Below, piece by piece: positions 1-10,493 of a stretch of DNA of 64,000 nucleotides; the first letter of the stretch is position 1, and each line of letters begins with the position of its first letter. The translations under genes and the position numbers were made by a program. The DNA is from Panulirus ornatus (lineage: Eukaryota > Arthropoda > Malacostraca > Decapoda > Palinuridae): positions 72,205,108 to 72,269,107 of the forward strand of contig NC_092225.1 in NCBI RefSeq assembly GCF_036320965.1, given 5' to 3'. The notes below the pieces were generated by a model. It was not told the origin of the DNA. It searched no databases and saw only the letters and a program-made list of their open reading frames with translations.

Positions 1-71
1 ACCTGCTCTTTCCCCCACCCCTGCCCCCTGCAATATATACATACTGACCCTCACTATCATTCTCAGGGGCA

Positions 72-74
<3 letters not shown>

Positions 75-123
<49 letters not shown>
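75..123. repeat. (TA)n microsatellite
   Basis: Uninterrupted TA dinucleotide run. It abuts the 3' tail end of the minus-strand SIDE that follows. Confidence 0.97.
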
Positions 124-128
<5 letters not shown>

Positions 129-340
129 TCGCTGTAACCCGCGTTAGCGAGGTAGCGTTAAGAACGGAGGAGTGAGCCTTAGAAAGTATATCCTCACTTG
201 GCCCATCTCTCCTCTCCTTTTGGAAAACTATAAACGGGAGGGGAGGATTTCCAGCCCCCCGCTCCCTCCCCTTTTAGTTGCATTCTACGACACGCAGGGA
301 ATACGTGGGAAGCATTCTTTCTCCCCTATCCCCAGGGATA
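124..340 (-). mobile_element. SIDE copy 1 (short internally deleted RTE derivative)
   Basis: Read on the minus strand it begins with the CCCTGGGGATAGGGG 5' end (327-340), continues through the GGGAGCGGGGGGCTGG block, and ends with the tail motif GCTACCTCGCTAACGCGGG near 135-165. It is flanked by (TA)n at its 3' end and fused at its 5' end to a plus-strand LINE fragment. It is non-coding. The match to eight other copies in this window is clear by eye. Confidence 0.85.
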
Positions 341-847
341 TATGGTGTGAGGTGGTTTGATCGAGTAAGTAACGTAAGGGTAAGAGAGATGTGTGGAAAT
401 AAAAAGAGCGTGGTTGAGAGAGCAGAAGAGGGTGTTTTGAAATGGTTTGGGCACATGGAGAGAATGAGTGAGGAAAGATTGACCAAGAGGATATATGTGT
501 CGGAGGTGGAGGGAACGAGGAGAAGTGGGAGACCAAATTGGAGGTGGAAAGATGGAGTGAAAAAGATTTTGTGTGATCGGGGCCTGAACATGCAGGAGGG
601 TGAAAGGAGGGCAAGGAATAGAGTGAATTGGATCGATGTGGTATACCGGGGTTGACGTGCTGTCAGTGGATTGAATCAGGGCATGTGAAGCGTCTGGGGT
701 AACCCATGGAAAGCTGTGTAGGTATGTATATTTGCGTGTGTAGACGTATGTATATACATGTGTATGGGGGTGGGTTGGGCCATTTCTTTCGTCTGTTTCC
801 TTGCGCTACCTCGCAAACGCGGGAGACAGCGACAATGCAAAAAAAAT

Positions 848-863
<16 letters not shown>
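341..863 (+). mobile_element. RTE LINE family A, copy 1, 5'-truncated
   Basis: Contains only the last 104 codons of the RTE open reading frame (341-655, starting YGVRWFDRVSN and ending NWIDVVYRG then TGA at 653-655), followed by the family A 3' UTR (656-837) and an A-rich run (838-863). The reading frame is uninterrupted. The upstream methionine of the open frame lies inside the neighbouring SIDE and is not a real start. The fragment has lost the endonuclease and reverse transcriptase, so it is a dead 3' end. It is joined at 340/341 to the 5' end of a minus-strand SIDE and runs into (TA)n on the right. Confidence 0.88.

Positions 864-938
<75 letters not shown>
864..938. repeat. (TA)n microsatellite
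   Basis: Follows directly on the A-rich tail of LINE copy 1. Confidence 0.97.
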
Positions 939-939
<1 letters not shown>

Positions 940-943
<4 letters not shown>

Positions 944-2485
944 CCTTGTCAGTGCCGTGTGATAAAGCTGGTAATCGCAAATATGAAATAAGTTTACGAC
1001 GGAGACGTAACCAACAGGGGGAGACACGTAGCGCCATGGCACAAGCTTCACCCTTTCCTAAACGTGAGATCATCACCAGTGTGGTCATACCGTACAGCTG
1101 AACGCGTCAGAGAGGACTCGCGTCGAGCAATGCTCCTCTTCGTTCATACAAACGACTGACGAGGGCGTTTACATCCTACATGTACAGTTTACAGAATGAG
1201 TTACATGATTGTGTCATCCACACAGCAGGGAAGCCTGACTACAGTCGCAGCTACAGCACAAGTACAGGGAAATCTCCACATCAATGTACAGCACAGGAAG
1301 GTATTTGAGGTCCAGATGCGCAGTATGAGAGAGGTGATGTGTTTTCCTTGGAACAGCTCAAGAAGTTCCCACCAGTGCAGCCAAGTCTTCCCTCACTCCT
1401 TCATCTATGATTAATGAGTGTGTGAGGGACGTGTGGATTATGAGCCAACTAATGGTCTTCTCTGATATGGAAAATAAACGTTAGGTCTAAATCGTCCCAC
1501 AGGCTTATTTACACCGTAAATGTATTGAATGAACGGAATAAAGAACAAGAAATATACACGACATAAACTTAACTGACACCCTCTCAGTAGACCATCCATG
1601 ATCCGGGCTATGACTACAAAGCAGTTCCAAACCTCTGGTTCTACACTGCCGGAGATCATCATACCACACTGTACTAAGTTAAGCACACAAGGTTCCTCGT
1701 GTCTTCCAACCATATGAAAATAACGTTACAAAGTACATGAAAACGAGATGAAAAAAAAAGTACGCAGTGATACATGTGTTTGCCTGATGTATATATGTTA
1801 CGAATCTGAACTTCCCATCACTCGGAGCTCTTGAGCCACGACGCCTGGGAGAGACATTTCACCTCTCATTATCATCATGCAAACCTATATAACGACGCGT
1901 CCTAAAACTTAATCAGCGGGCCATCTTCACATGGCGTACCTAAGGTGTAACTATAGATTTTCTACGGCGTATTGTTCTGCAGATATCCTGCTACCAAGAC
2001 TGTGACCACGGGAGAAACACAGACGGACGCTGAGGTAGCAATATAACGCCCCCACAGCCACTGTGTGTAGCGACGGCACAGTAAAATGTCTGGCGAACTG
2101 TGCTGTATGTCAAGCGATCAGTCAACCTCTTTTGAACAACGATCATCACACAAGATCCATATGATTCCCTGGGAGAGTAGAGTCGCGTAGCGTCCAACAG
2201 CACACATACCTGTTATAAAGGAGGGGTTACCCTATGCTGGGGCGTTGACCCGCGCCATGACACACACCCATACATACTACTGATTTACCCCCCGTGACTC
2301 ACGACCTCTGGACATCAGAGACGGTGCATGGCTAGGGCATGACTTGTGGCGCAGAGCTGTGGTGGTGCACATAAGCAAGAACCACCGCCCCGCACTGGCT
2401 CATCCACCACCGTCGCCCACAGTGTGAGCAACTACCACAATGCACCCTCCACCCATGACCTTTACGAACGGAAAACATAGCAGGC
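940..2485. other. Unassigned sequence, no gene recognised
   Basis: Mixed-composition DNA with only short open frames (for example 1196-1414 plus and 1438-1713 minus) that carry no motif I recognise. No tandem array and no RTE similarity seen. Confidence 0.5.
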
Positions 2486-2489
2486 CAAG

Positions 2490-2524
<35 letters not shown>
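2490..2524. repeat. (CA)n microsatellite
   Basis: Pure CA run. A short CAGA-rich stretch follows at about 2586-2618. Confidence 0.95.
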
Positions 2525-2525
<1 letters not shown>

Positions 2526-2788
2526 GCCAACCTCTGTGGCTGCTCTAGAACACTTAATCCGTCCATTACCAAGTAGTAAAGATCAGAGACAGACAGACAG
2601 ACAGGCAGACAGACAGACACACACACATACCACCACAGGGTCCAGCCAGTTCCCACTGCCTCGCCCACGCAGGAGCTACCTACAACCGCAGGACATTACG
2701 AGGAAAAATTAGAAAAATGAAGAACAAAAATGCGACTCAGTGAAGTAGTTTTAATCCTTGAAACTCTAGCTGCAGCAGCAGCAGGGGC

Positions 2789-4118
2789 CCCACAACCCTT
2801 GTACTACAACACTAGCAGGAGACCCCACAACCCTTGGGCTACAACACTAGCAGGAGACCCACAACCCTTGGGCTACAACACTAGCAGGAGACCCACAACC
2901 CTTGTACTACAACACTAGCAGGAGACCCACAACCCTTGGGCTACAACACTAGCAGGAGACCCACAACCCTTGGGCTACAACAGTAGCAGGAGACCCCACA
3001 ACCCTTGGGCTACAACAGCAGCAGGAGACCCCACAACCCTTGGGCTACAACACTAGCAGGAGACCCACAACCCTTGGGCTACAACACTAGCAGGAGACCC
3101 ACAACCCCTGGGCTACAACACTAGCAGGAGACCCACAACCCTTGGGCTACAACAACAGCAGGAGACCCCACAACCCTTGGGCTACAACACTAGCAGGAGA
3201 CCCACAACCCTTGGGCTACAACACTAGCAGGAGACCCACAACCCTTGGGCTACAACAGTAGCAGGAGACCCCACAACCCTTGGGCTACAACACTAGCAGG
3301 AGACCCACAACCCTTGGGCTACAACACTAGCAGGAGACCCACAACCCTTGGGCTACAACAACAGCAGGAGACCCCACAACCCTTGGGCTACAACACTAGC
3401 AGGAGACCCACAACCCTTGGGCTACAACACTAGCAGGAGACCCACAACCCTTGGGCTACAACAGTAGCAGGAGACCCCACAACCCTTGGGCTACAACACT
3501 AGCAGGAGACCCACAACCCTTGGGCTACAACACTAGCAGGAGACCCACAACCCTTGGGCTACAACAGTAGCAGGAGACCCCACAACCCTTGGGCTACAAC
3601 ACTAGCAGGAGACCCACAACCCTTGGGCTACAACAGTAGCAGGAGACCCACAACCCTTGGGCTACAACAGCAGCAGGAGACCCCACAACCCTTGGGCTAC
3701 AACAACAGCAGGAGACCCACAACCCTTGGGCTACAACACTAGCAGGAGACCCACAACCCTTGTACTACAACACTAGCAGGAGACCCACAACCCTTGGGCT
3801 ACAACAGCAGCAGGAGACCCCACAACCCTTGGGCTACAACACTAGCAGGAGACCCACAACCCTTGGGCTACAACAGCAGCAGGAGACCCCACAACCCTTG
3901 GGCTACAACACTAGCAGGAGACCCACAACCCTTGGGCTGCAACAGCAGCAGGAGACCCACAACCCTTGGGCTACAACACTAGCAGGAGACCCACAACCCT
4001 TGGGCTACAACACTAGCAGGAGACCCACAACCCTTGGGCTGCAACAGCAGCAGGAGACCCCACAACCCTTGGGCTACAACAGCAGCAGCAGAACAGGAGA
4101 CCCACAACCCTTCGCTCA
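2789..4118. repeat. 34/35-bp minisatellite, about 39 units
   Basis: Head-to-tail units sharing CAACCCTTGGGCTACAAC. The period is 34 bp (35 when an extra C occurs in GACCCC). Two main unit types alternate, one with CACTAGCAGG and one with CAGCAGCAGG or CAACAGCAGG. A 34-bp period shifts frame at every unit, so the open frames read here are a mixture of three peptides (GYNTSRRP, TTLGLQQQQ and similar) and are not evidence for a gene. Confidence 0.95.
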
Positions 4119-4590
4119 CCTTCCACAATGTTTGGGACATCTTATCCTCCTAATAACACAAGATTTCGTAGTCATTTGCATATATTAATAATGACCTGAA
4201 TATCCCATTCCACTTTCCCCTGCGGCAAATACTTTAATGATTTCTGGGAGGTGGATCATTACACCCAGTAATAACAGCCAGGTTAACTCAAGCTTCTCCA
4301 TTTAACACAGAAAATGTGGAGCCACATCATCTCGCCGTCCACAGGACGCGCCATCGCTGCCCTGCCCACACAGAAAACTGGTCGTCAGTCCCTCCCTCTA
4401 CAGAAGACGATCCACCAACATCCTACCCAGGGAGGAAATTAATCACTTCTCTGTCCACCGAGTAAAACTGATTACTGATTACTATCCTGGCAAGGTCAAA
4501 ACCCCCCCACTTCAGTCTCATAAGGATGGTGGCGGAGGCAGACACACCCCCATCTTGCTCACACAAGACCATCAGCCTCCATCATCCTGG
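4119..4590. other. Unassigned sequence
   Basis: No gene, array or mobile element recognised between the 34-bp minisatellite and the GA array. Confidence 0.45.
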
Positions 4591-4591
4591 C

Positions 4592-4594
<3 letters not shown>

Positions 4595-4674
<80 letters not shown>
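4595..4674. repeat. (GA)n microsatellite
   Basis: Pure GA run; open frames of RERERE type through it are artefacts. Confidence 0.97.
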
Positions 4675-4675
<1 letters not shown>

Positions 4676-5024
4676 ATCCCACTGATCACAAAATGCTTCT
4701 CACTCGACCAGGGAGGTCAGAAGAAAAACAAAAAAAAACCTGAAGACTTCTAAGTCTAGGATGAGTGAAGGTTTACGCTCAAACAAACACAAACTTTGAT
4801 TAAAATGTTAACGCTGTTGTTCTTGTTGTTGTTGTTGTGTTTCTCTCTCTAGGTGGATGACTTACTGAAGACGGATCGGAGGCAAATGGTGTGTTAATTT
4901 TCATCACTTCGCCAAGTTTACCAGTTTCGGGCAACTCGCTTTAATTAATACCTCAAACTCTGGGGAGAAAATTAATCTTTTACACACGAGCCAGATTAAT
5001 ACTTTATTCTTTTTCGCAGACATG

Positions 5025-5335
5025 CCACATTAATCCTTATTTTCTTTCTTGTCTTTAATGCGTACCACATTAATCCGTATTTTCTTTTTTGTCTTTAATA
5101 CGTACCACATTAATCCGTATTTCATTCCTATTTACTACGTACCACATTAATTACTATTTTCTTTTTCTTTCATTTCTACCACAATAAAATCCCTATTTTT
5201 CATAAGACTGGCACATCAATCCTTGTCTTTTCAGACCTGCCACATTAATATCTTTTTTCAGCCATACCAAATTAACCACTCATTATTTTTCATTGTTTTT
5301 TCCATATGTATTACATTAATCCTTATTCATTCTTC
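5025..5335. repeat. Degenerate about 45-bp AT-rich tandem repeat
   Basis: Roughly seven imperfect units sharing ACCACATTAATCC followed by a TTTTCTTT-rich stretch. Units are best preserved at 5025-5150 and decay towards 5335, which suggests an old array. Confidence 0.7.
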
Positions 5336-5440
5336 TTTTTAGCACACTAATGTTGTACGCTTGTAATATTAAATTTTCTTAGTTAAAGCTCATTACACTC
5401 ATACCGTCATTAGCAAATCTAGTAATACAATTTTTCCAAC

Positions 5441-5445
5441 ATTTT

Positions 5446-5503
<58 letters not shown>
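5441..5503. repeat. (CA)n microsatellite
   Basis: Pure CA run ending at CAGGTGCAAG. Confidence 0.96.
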
Positions 5504-5508
<5 letters not shown>

Positions 5509-5858
5509 AGCAACATGCATAATAATTTGTGCTTTCAGAGTTAATTATTCCACAACCTTTTTATACTAAGTAAATCTAAACTCCGTATTCAAAACGCAGT
5601 AAATATTCTTTTTTCTAGCGTTTGACTTTCTCGCTGTTATATTCTGACTTGATAAATTACTTCAAAAGTATAATTGTGGAGAGAAAGAAAATATAATCTG
5701 CACATTTTCGTGATCAAACTACGTGCCGCCAGGTGGGGTGTGTTGCGTACACAGCTTCCCTCACACACACACACACCCGAGTCACCCGCTCCACCAACCG
5801 TCTCAGGTGAGGTGCCCATACAGACATGTACCTGAGGGATGACGTGTGTGGCGTGGGT

Positions 5859-5860
<2 letters not shown>

Positions 5861-5935
<75 letters not shown>
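5861..5935. repeat. (GA)n microsatellite
   Basis: Pure GA run immediately upstream of the old RTE relic. Confidence 0.96.
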
Positions 5936-5938
<3 letters not shown>

Positions 5939-5969
5939 TTGGTAAGCGCTGCGTCAAAGCCTAAAGCCG

Positions 5970-6430
5970 ACTAGAGTCTGCTGAAACGGTACAGACGCGT
6001 GGAGAGGATGAGCGACGAGAGACCGACTCAAGATCTAGGTGCACAATGTGGAGGAAGCCAGGGAGGCCGGGACACTGAGACGGAGGTGGGAGGATGGAGT
6101 GAGGGAGGCTCTGGAGATGGAGATGGAAGAATGGAGTGAGGGAGACTCTGGAAATGGAGATGGAAGGATGGAGTGAGGAAGGCTCTGGAAATGGAGATGG
6201 AAGGATGGAGTGAGGGAGACTCTGAAGATGGAGATAGAAGGATGGAGTGAGGGAGACTCTGGAGATGAAGATGGAAGGATGGAGTGAGGGAGACTCCGGG
6301 CATTCTGGATCTTAACATATCAAGAGGCATACATGGGCCGGTGAGCTGGATCGTTGTGGTATATGGGGAGGAGGGGGCGAAGTGCTGTCACTGGACCAAA
6401 CTAAGGAATACGAAGTGGTCATGGCACACT
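5970..6430 (+). pseudogene. Old RTE C-terminal relic with an internal minisatellite
   Basis: The stretch around 5990-6030 reads like the RTE C-terminal segment (VERMSDERPT against HMERMSEERLT in family A). It is followed by GGAGGTGGGAGGATGGAGTG, the counterpart of the WRWKDGV codons. From 6084 to about 6300 that last piece is repeated about six times with a 37-bp period. Beyond the array, GAGCTGGATCGTTGTGGTAT (6341-6360) and GTGCTGTCACTGGA resume the match to the end of the RTE frame and the start of its 3' UTR. Frame is lost at several places. This is a long-dead copy; the assignment is by eye and moderately sure. Confidence 0.6.
6084..6300. repeat. 37-bp minisatellite, about 6 units
   Basis: Units share GGATGGAGTGAGGGAGACTC and repeat every 37 bp. 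The array sits inside the old RTE relic and its founder unit resembles RTE codons. Confidence 0.85.
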
Positions 6431-6477
6431 ACGGAATACTCAGTGAGGCTTGACTGTGAATGGTATGTTCTGGTTCC

Positions 6478-6572
6478 AGTACCTTATACCAGGACGACAC
6501 AGTACCTTATACCAGGCAGACACAGTACGTTATACCAGGCAGACACAGTACGTTATACCAGGCAGACACAGT
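6478..6572. repeat. About 23-bp tandem repeat, 4 units
   Basis: Units share GACACAGTACSTTATACCAG (S is C or G). Confidence 0.85.
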
Positions 6573-6638
6573 GTGGATGTGTGCACATGATACAGATGAT
6601 CCTTTGTTCCTAGCACTATCTTGATAAGGCGGGAGAAG

Positions 6639-6639
<1 letters not shown>

Positions 6640-6691
<52 letters not shown>
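6640..6691. repeat. Compound (CA)n(TA)n microsatellite
   Basis: CA run (6640-6676) passing directly into a short TA run. Confidence 0.95.
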
Positions 6692-6745
6692 ACTCACATG
6701 TGTTTTAAAAGTCACACAAGACAGCTCGAGAGTTTGTCAGCCAAT

Positions 6746-6820
6746 GAGAACATTTCTTCGTCTATCCCTGGCGCTACCTCGCTAACGAGGAAAACTGCGA
6801 ATGATTATGAAAAAAAAAAG
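6746..6820 (+). mobile_element. Solo RTE/SIDE 3' tail
   Basis: Contains GGCGCTACCTCGCTAACGAG followed by AAAACTGCGAATGATTATG and an A-run, matching the last 45 bp of the LINE and SIDE tails. No SIDE 5' half or LINE coding sequence precedes it, so it is an extreme 5' truncation or a remnant. Confidence 0.65.
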
Positions 6821-7683
6821 GAAAGTATGTCAATGTTTAAAGTTCGTACAAAGATGCAAGTGTCGGAGAGGTCATCCATCTGCAGCAGGTCGAGGATGAG
6901 GACACGAACTCGACAGAAATTAACGTCTCTCTGTCAACGTTTAAGTCTTACTCGAGTGTTTGTTGGTGTTTATCTTTGTCAAACTTTTTCACGAGACTCT
7001 AAGTCTTCGTGTGATTTTAGCCCCGAAAATTCAGTCCCTGTGTCAACTCATACGTGAAAAAAAAAAAATCTATTTCAAAACGGTAAGCAGCAGGCGAAAA
7101 TCTTAAAATTTCAGAATAGGCTCCAGGTTTTCACGTCTCGTCTTCATTTTACCCTAAGGTTAAGAAAAAAAAAATGTGTTTGGTTCCTGCGTCACCATCT
7201 TAGTATTCCAGCTGCCGGGCCTCGCCATCTTAACCTGGTGTCTGATATGTGTACCCAGCCTCCCGCCCGCCTCCCTCCGCCGTGACCTCTCCATACCTTT
7301 GTCTGACCTTGCCAACCAACGAGTGGAGGCGGCACGGTGTCATCTCAGGTGACACGAAGGAATTTGACGCAAGCCATCCTCCCTTCAGGGAACACCTCCC
7401 CCACCCAACTCTCCCTGTTATCTCCCTCGGTGAGAGGGAGGAGGAAGGAGCGTGCAGGGAGGGAATGAATTCGAGCAAGGGTCGACAGGGAGGGAAGAGA
7501 GGCACCACACGTCAGCCTGGGTGCCAATATACACAGCCCAACCTGGGTCTTTGTGTCCTCGTCACACTTCCCAGCCACACCTCACCACCACCACATACTG
7601 ACTCCCACCAAGCACACGTACCATACACACCACCTGAGCAACACCGCAACCCTTATAACGATGTCTTAGTTTATAGGCTACTA

Positions 7684-7685
<2 letters not shown>

Positions 7686-7732
<47 letters not shown>
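7686..7732. repeat. (TA)n microsatellite
   Basis: Abuts the 3' tail of the minus-strand family B LINE. Confidence 0.97.
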
Positions 7733-7735
<3 letters not shown>

Positions 7736-9036
7736 GATCGCCGTTTCTTCCGTTATCGAGAAGGCGCCAGAAACAGACGAAGAAAGGCCACAGCCACTCA
7801 CAAAAATTCTCTAGTTGTCATGTGCAATGCACCGAAACCAAACCTATCCACAACCAGGCCCCACAGACCTCTCCATTGTTTACCCCGACCGTTCACATGC
7901 CCTGGTTCAGTCCACTGACAGCATGTCGACCCCAGTATACCACATTATTCCAATTCACTCTATCCCTCCTACTTATTCAGTACCTGATTACTCAAAATCT
8001 TTCTCACTCCATCCTTCCACCTCCAATTTGGTCTTCTCCTTCTCCTTGCTCCCTTCATTTCTGAAATCTATAACCTTTCCTTTTGTTATCCTTTCCATAA
8101 GCGTAAACTATTTCAGCACACCCTCTTCAGTTCTCTCAACCATACTCTTTATATGACCACACCTCTCTCTTAACCACTTAGTACATTTTCAATCAAATCA
8201 CCTCACATCACAAATTCTTCTTAAACATTTCATTTCCAACAGTTCTACTCTCATCTGCACATCCAGGACATCTTATTCTCCCCAACGTTTACTGATACTA
8301 CCTCAACAAAATTCTTCTTTTGCCCTCTTTTGCAACACAAGCACCTTCCTCTTGACCTCCTGCCGCTTTCTCTTAAATGTCTCCCAATCAGTTGCACTCC
8401 TTCCCTGTAAGTTCCGCCCATTTACCTTTCTCTTCTCTTTCACAAGCAATTTTACTTCTTCAGCCCACCATCACAACCGTTTCTAATGCACCCAACTCTC
8501 ATCTGATGCATGCCACTTACAGCTCTCGTACACGCCAGCACTGCCTCTCTTAACATCTCTCATTCCTCATCCACACTCCTCTTACTTCGTTCACTCTCAC
8601 CATTTGTCATTCCAAACTCAATCTCCCCTGGAATTTCTTGATACAAGTCTCTTTTTAAGCTCACTTACTCTCACCACTCTCTTCTCACCCACAATGTTTC
8701 CTATTTTCCGAAAACTTCGACAAATCTTCACCCTTGCCTCCACAAGGTAATGATCAGACATACTATTCCCATTCACATCCAAAAATTTCTCTTTTGCACG
8801 CCTCTCAACTGGTATAGAATCTAATAACACCCGCTCACCATCTTTCCTGCTCAAATACGTAAACATGTGTATGTCTTTTTAAACCAGGTATTCCCAATCA
8901 CCAATCCTTCTGCAGCACACACCTCTACAAGCTGTTCACCATTTCTATTCACTCTAGTGAATACTCCACACCCTTCCATCTATAACCTTCAATGCTATAT
9001 CACTCATCTTCGCATCTATATTACCTATCAGAAATA

Positions 9037-9038
<2 letters not shown>
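7733..9038 (-). pseudogene. RTE LINE family B, minus strand, lacking the RT core
   Basis: Reading the minus strand from 9038 down, the sequence covers the last third of the endonuclease (SDHYLVEARVKICRSF at about 8710-8770), the junction peptide KIGNIVGEKRVVRVSELKK, and a linker whose rebuilt reading WETFKRKRQEVKRKV (about 8345-8400) matches the family A linker. It then passes at about 8290 straight into the C-terminal region and the 3' UTR, ending in a tail motif at 7736-7790. The palm motifs of the reverse transcriptase are absent. Stops and frameshifts are frequent, so it is inactive. Its 5' end runs into (TA)n and then a plus-strand family B fragment. Confidence 0.8.

Positions 9039-9106
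<68 letters not shown>
9039..9106. repeat. (TA)n microsatellite between two LINE fragments
   Basis: Separates head-to-head minus- and plus-strand family B pieces. Confidence 0.97.
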
Positions 9107-9109
<3 letters not shown>

Positions 9110-10129
9110 TGTATAATTTGTTTATGGATGGGGTGGTGAGGGAGGTAAATATAATGTGTTGGGGAGAGGGGCGATTATGCAGTCAGTAGGGGATGAGGAG
9201 ACCTGAGAAGCAAGTCAGTTGTTCTTTGCTGATGATGCAGCACTTAGTGGTAGATTCAAGCGAGTAACTGCAGAAGTTGAAGACTGAGTTGAGAGTGAAT
9301 GTGAATAAGAGCAAGGTTATCAGGTTCAGCAGGGTTGAGGGACAAGTTAGTTGAGGCGTGAGTTTGAATGAAGAAAAATTGGAGGAAGTGAAGCGTTTTA
9401 GATATCTGGGAGTGGACATGGAAGCGAATGGAACCATGGAAGAGGAAGTGAGTCATCGGGTAGGAGAGGGGACGAAGGTTCTGGAAGAACTGAAGAATGT
9501 GTGGAAAGAATGTTATCTAGTAGGACAAAATTGACAATATCTGAAGGAATAGTAGTCATAAAAATGATATACGGGTGTGAGGCACAGCCTATAGGAGAGA
9601 CTGTGCGGAGGAGGGTGGAGGTGTTGGAAATGAGACGTTTGAGGACAATATCTGGTGTGAGGTGGTTTGATCGAGTAAGTAATGAAAGGGTAAGAGAGAT
9701 GTGTGATAATACAAAGAGTGTGGCTGAGAGAGCAGAAGAGGGTGTGTTTAAATGGTTTAGTCACATGGACAGAACGAGTGAGGAACGATTAACGAAGGAT
9801 ATATGCGTCAAAGGTGGAGGGAACGAGGAGAAGTGGGAGACCAAATTGGAGGTGAAAGGACGGAGTGAAAAAGATTTTGAGTGATCGGGGCCTGATCACG
9901 CAGGAGGATAAAAGGAGTGCACGGGGTAGAATGAATAGGAAGGATGTGGTATACTGGGGTCGACGTGCTGTCAATGGGCGAAACCAGGGCATGTGTGAAG
10001 CGTCTGGGGCCTGGATATGGAGAGGAGCTGTGGTTTTGGTGCATAACACATGAGACTGAGTGTGAACGAATGTGGCCTTTCTCGTTTCTGCTCCTAACAC
10101 GGGAAACGGCATCAAGTATGTTAATAAGA

Positions 10130-10131
<2 letters not shown>
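9107..10131 (+). pseudogene. RTE LINE family B, plus strand, from RT motif B onward
   Basis: Begins at the LYNLFMDGVVREVN part of RT motif B. The catalytic motif C is present as FADDAA, around 9225. The fragment continues through NVNKSKVIRFSRVEGQVS, the GCEAQPIGETVRRRVEVLEMR region and VRWFDRVSNERVREMC to the end of the frame and a 3' UTR that finishes with a decayed tail (ACACGGGAAACGGCATCAAG, 10096-10115). Several frameshifts and stops break the frame. The longest clean piece is 9501-9884. The 3' end abuts (TA)n. Confidence 0.82.

Positions 10132-10176
<45 letters not shown>
10132..10176. repeat. (TA)n microsatellite
   Basis: Follows the tail of the plus-strand family B LINE. Confidence 0.97.
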
Positions 10177-10178
<2 letters not shown>

Positions 10179-10275
10179 AAAAAGAATATTTTTCTAATCT
10201 CTAGTCTATTTTCCACAACTTCTTCAGTAAATTTGCTTTCATTTATCCTGCGAGCTATCAAGAAGATGGTATCAC

Positions 10276-10279
<4 letters not shown>

Positions 10280-10357
<78 letters not shown>
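10280..10357. repeat. (TA)n microsatellite
   Basis: The 100 bp between this and the preceding TA array (10177-10279) is AT-rich and not confidently assigned to any element. Confidence 0.97.
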
Positions 10358-10360
<3 letters not shown>

Positions 10361-10493
10361 CTTGACGGTAGTGGAAAGCATAAATCCTCTTACCTATTCA
10401 TTTTTTCGTTCGTTGGAAGGCATTCATGCCTGGAATACCAGAGTGGACGACCATGTGCCACTCCTGGTCAAAATATGAAATTAAATATTCATC

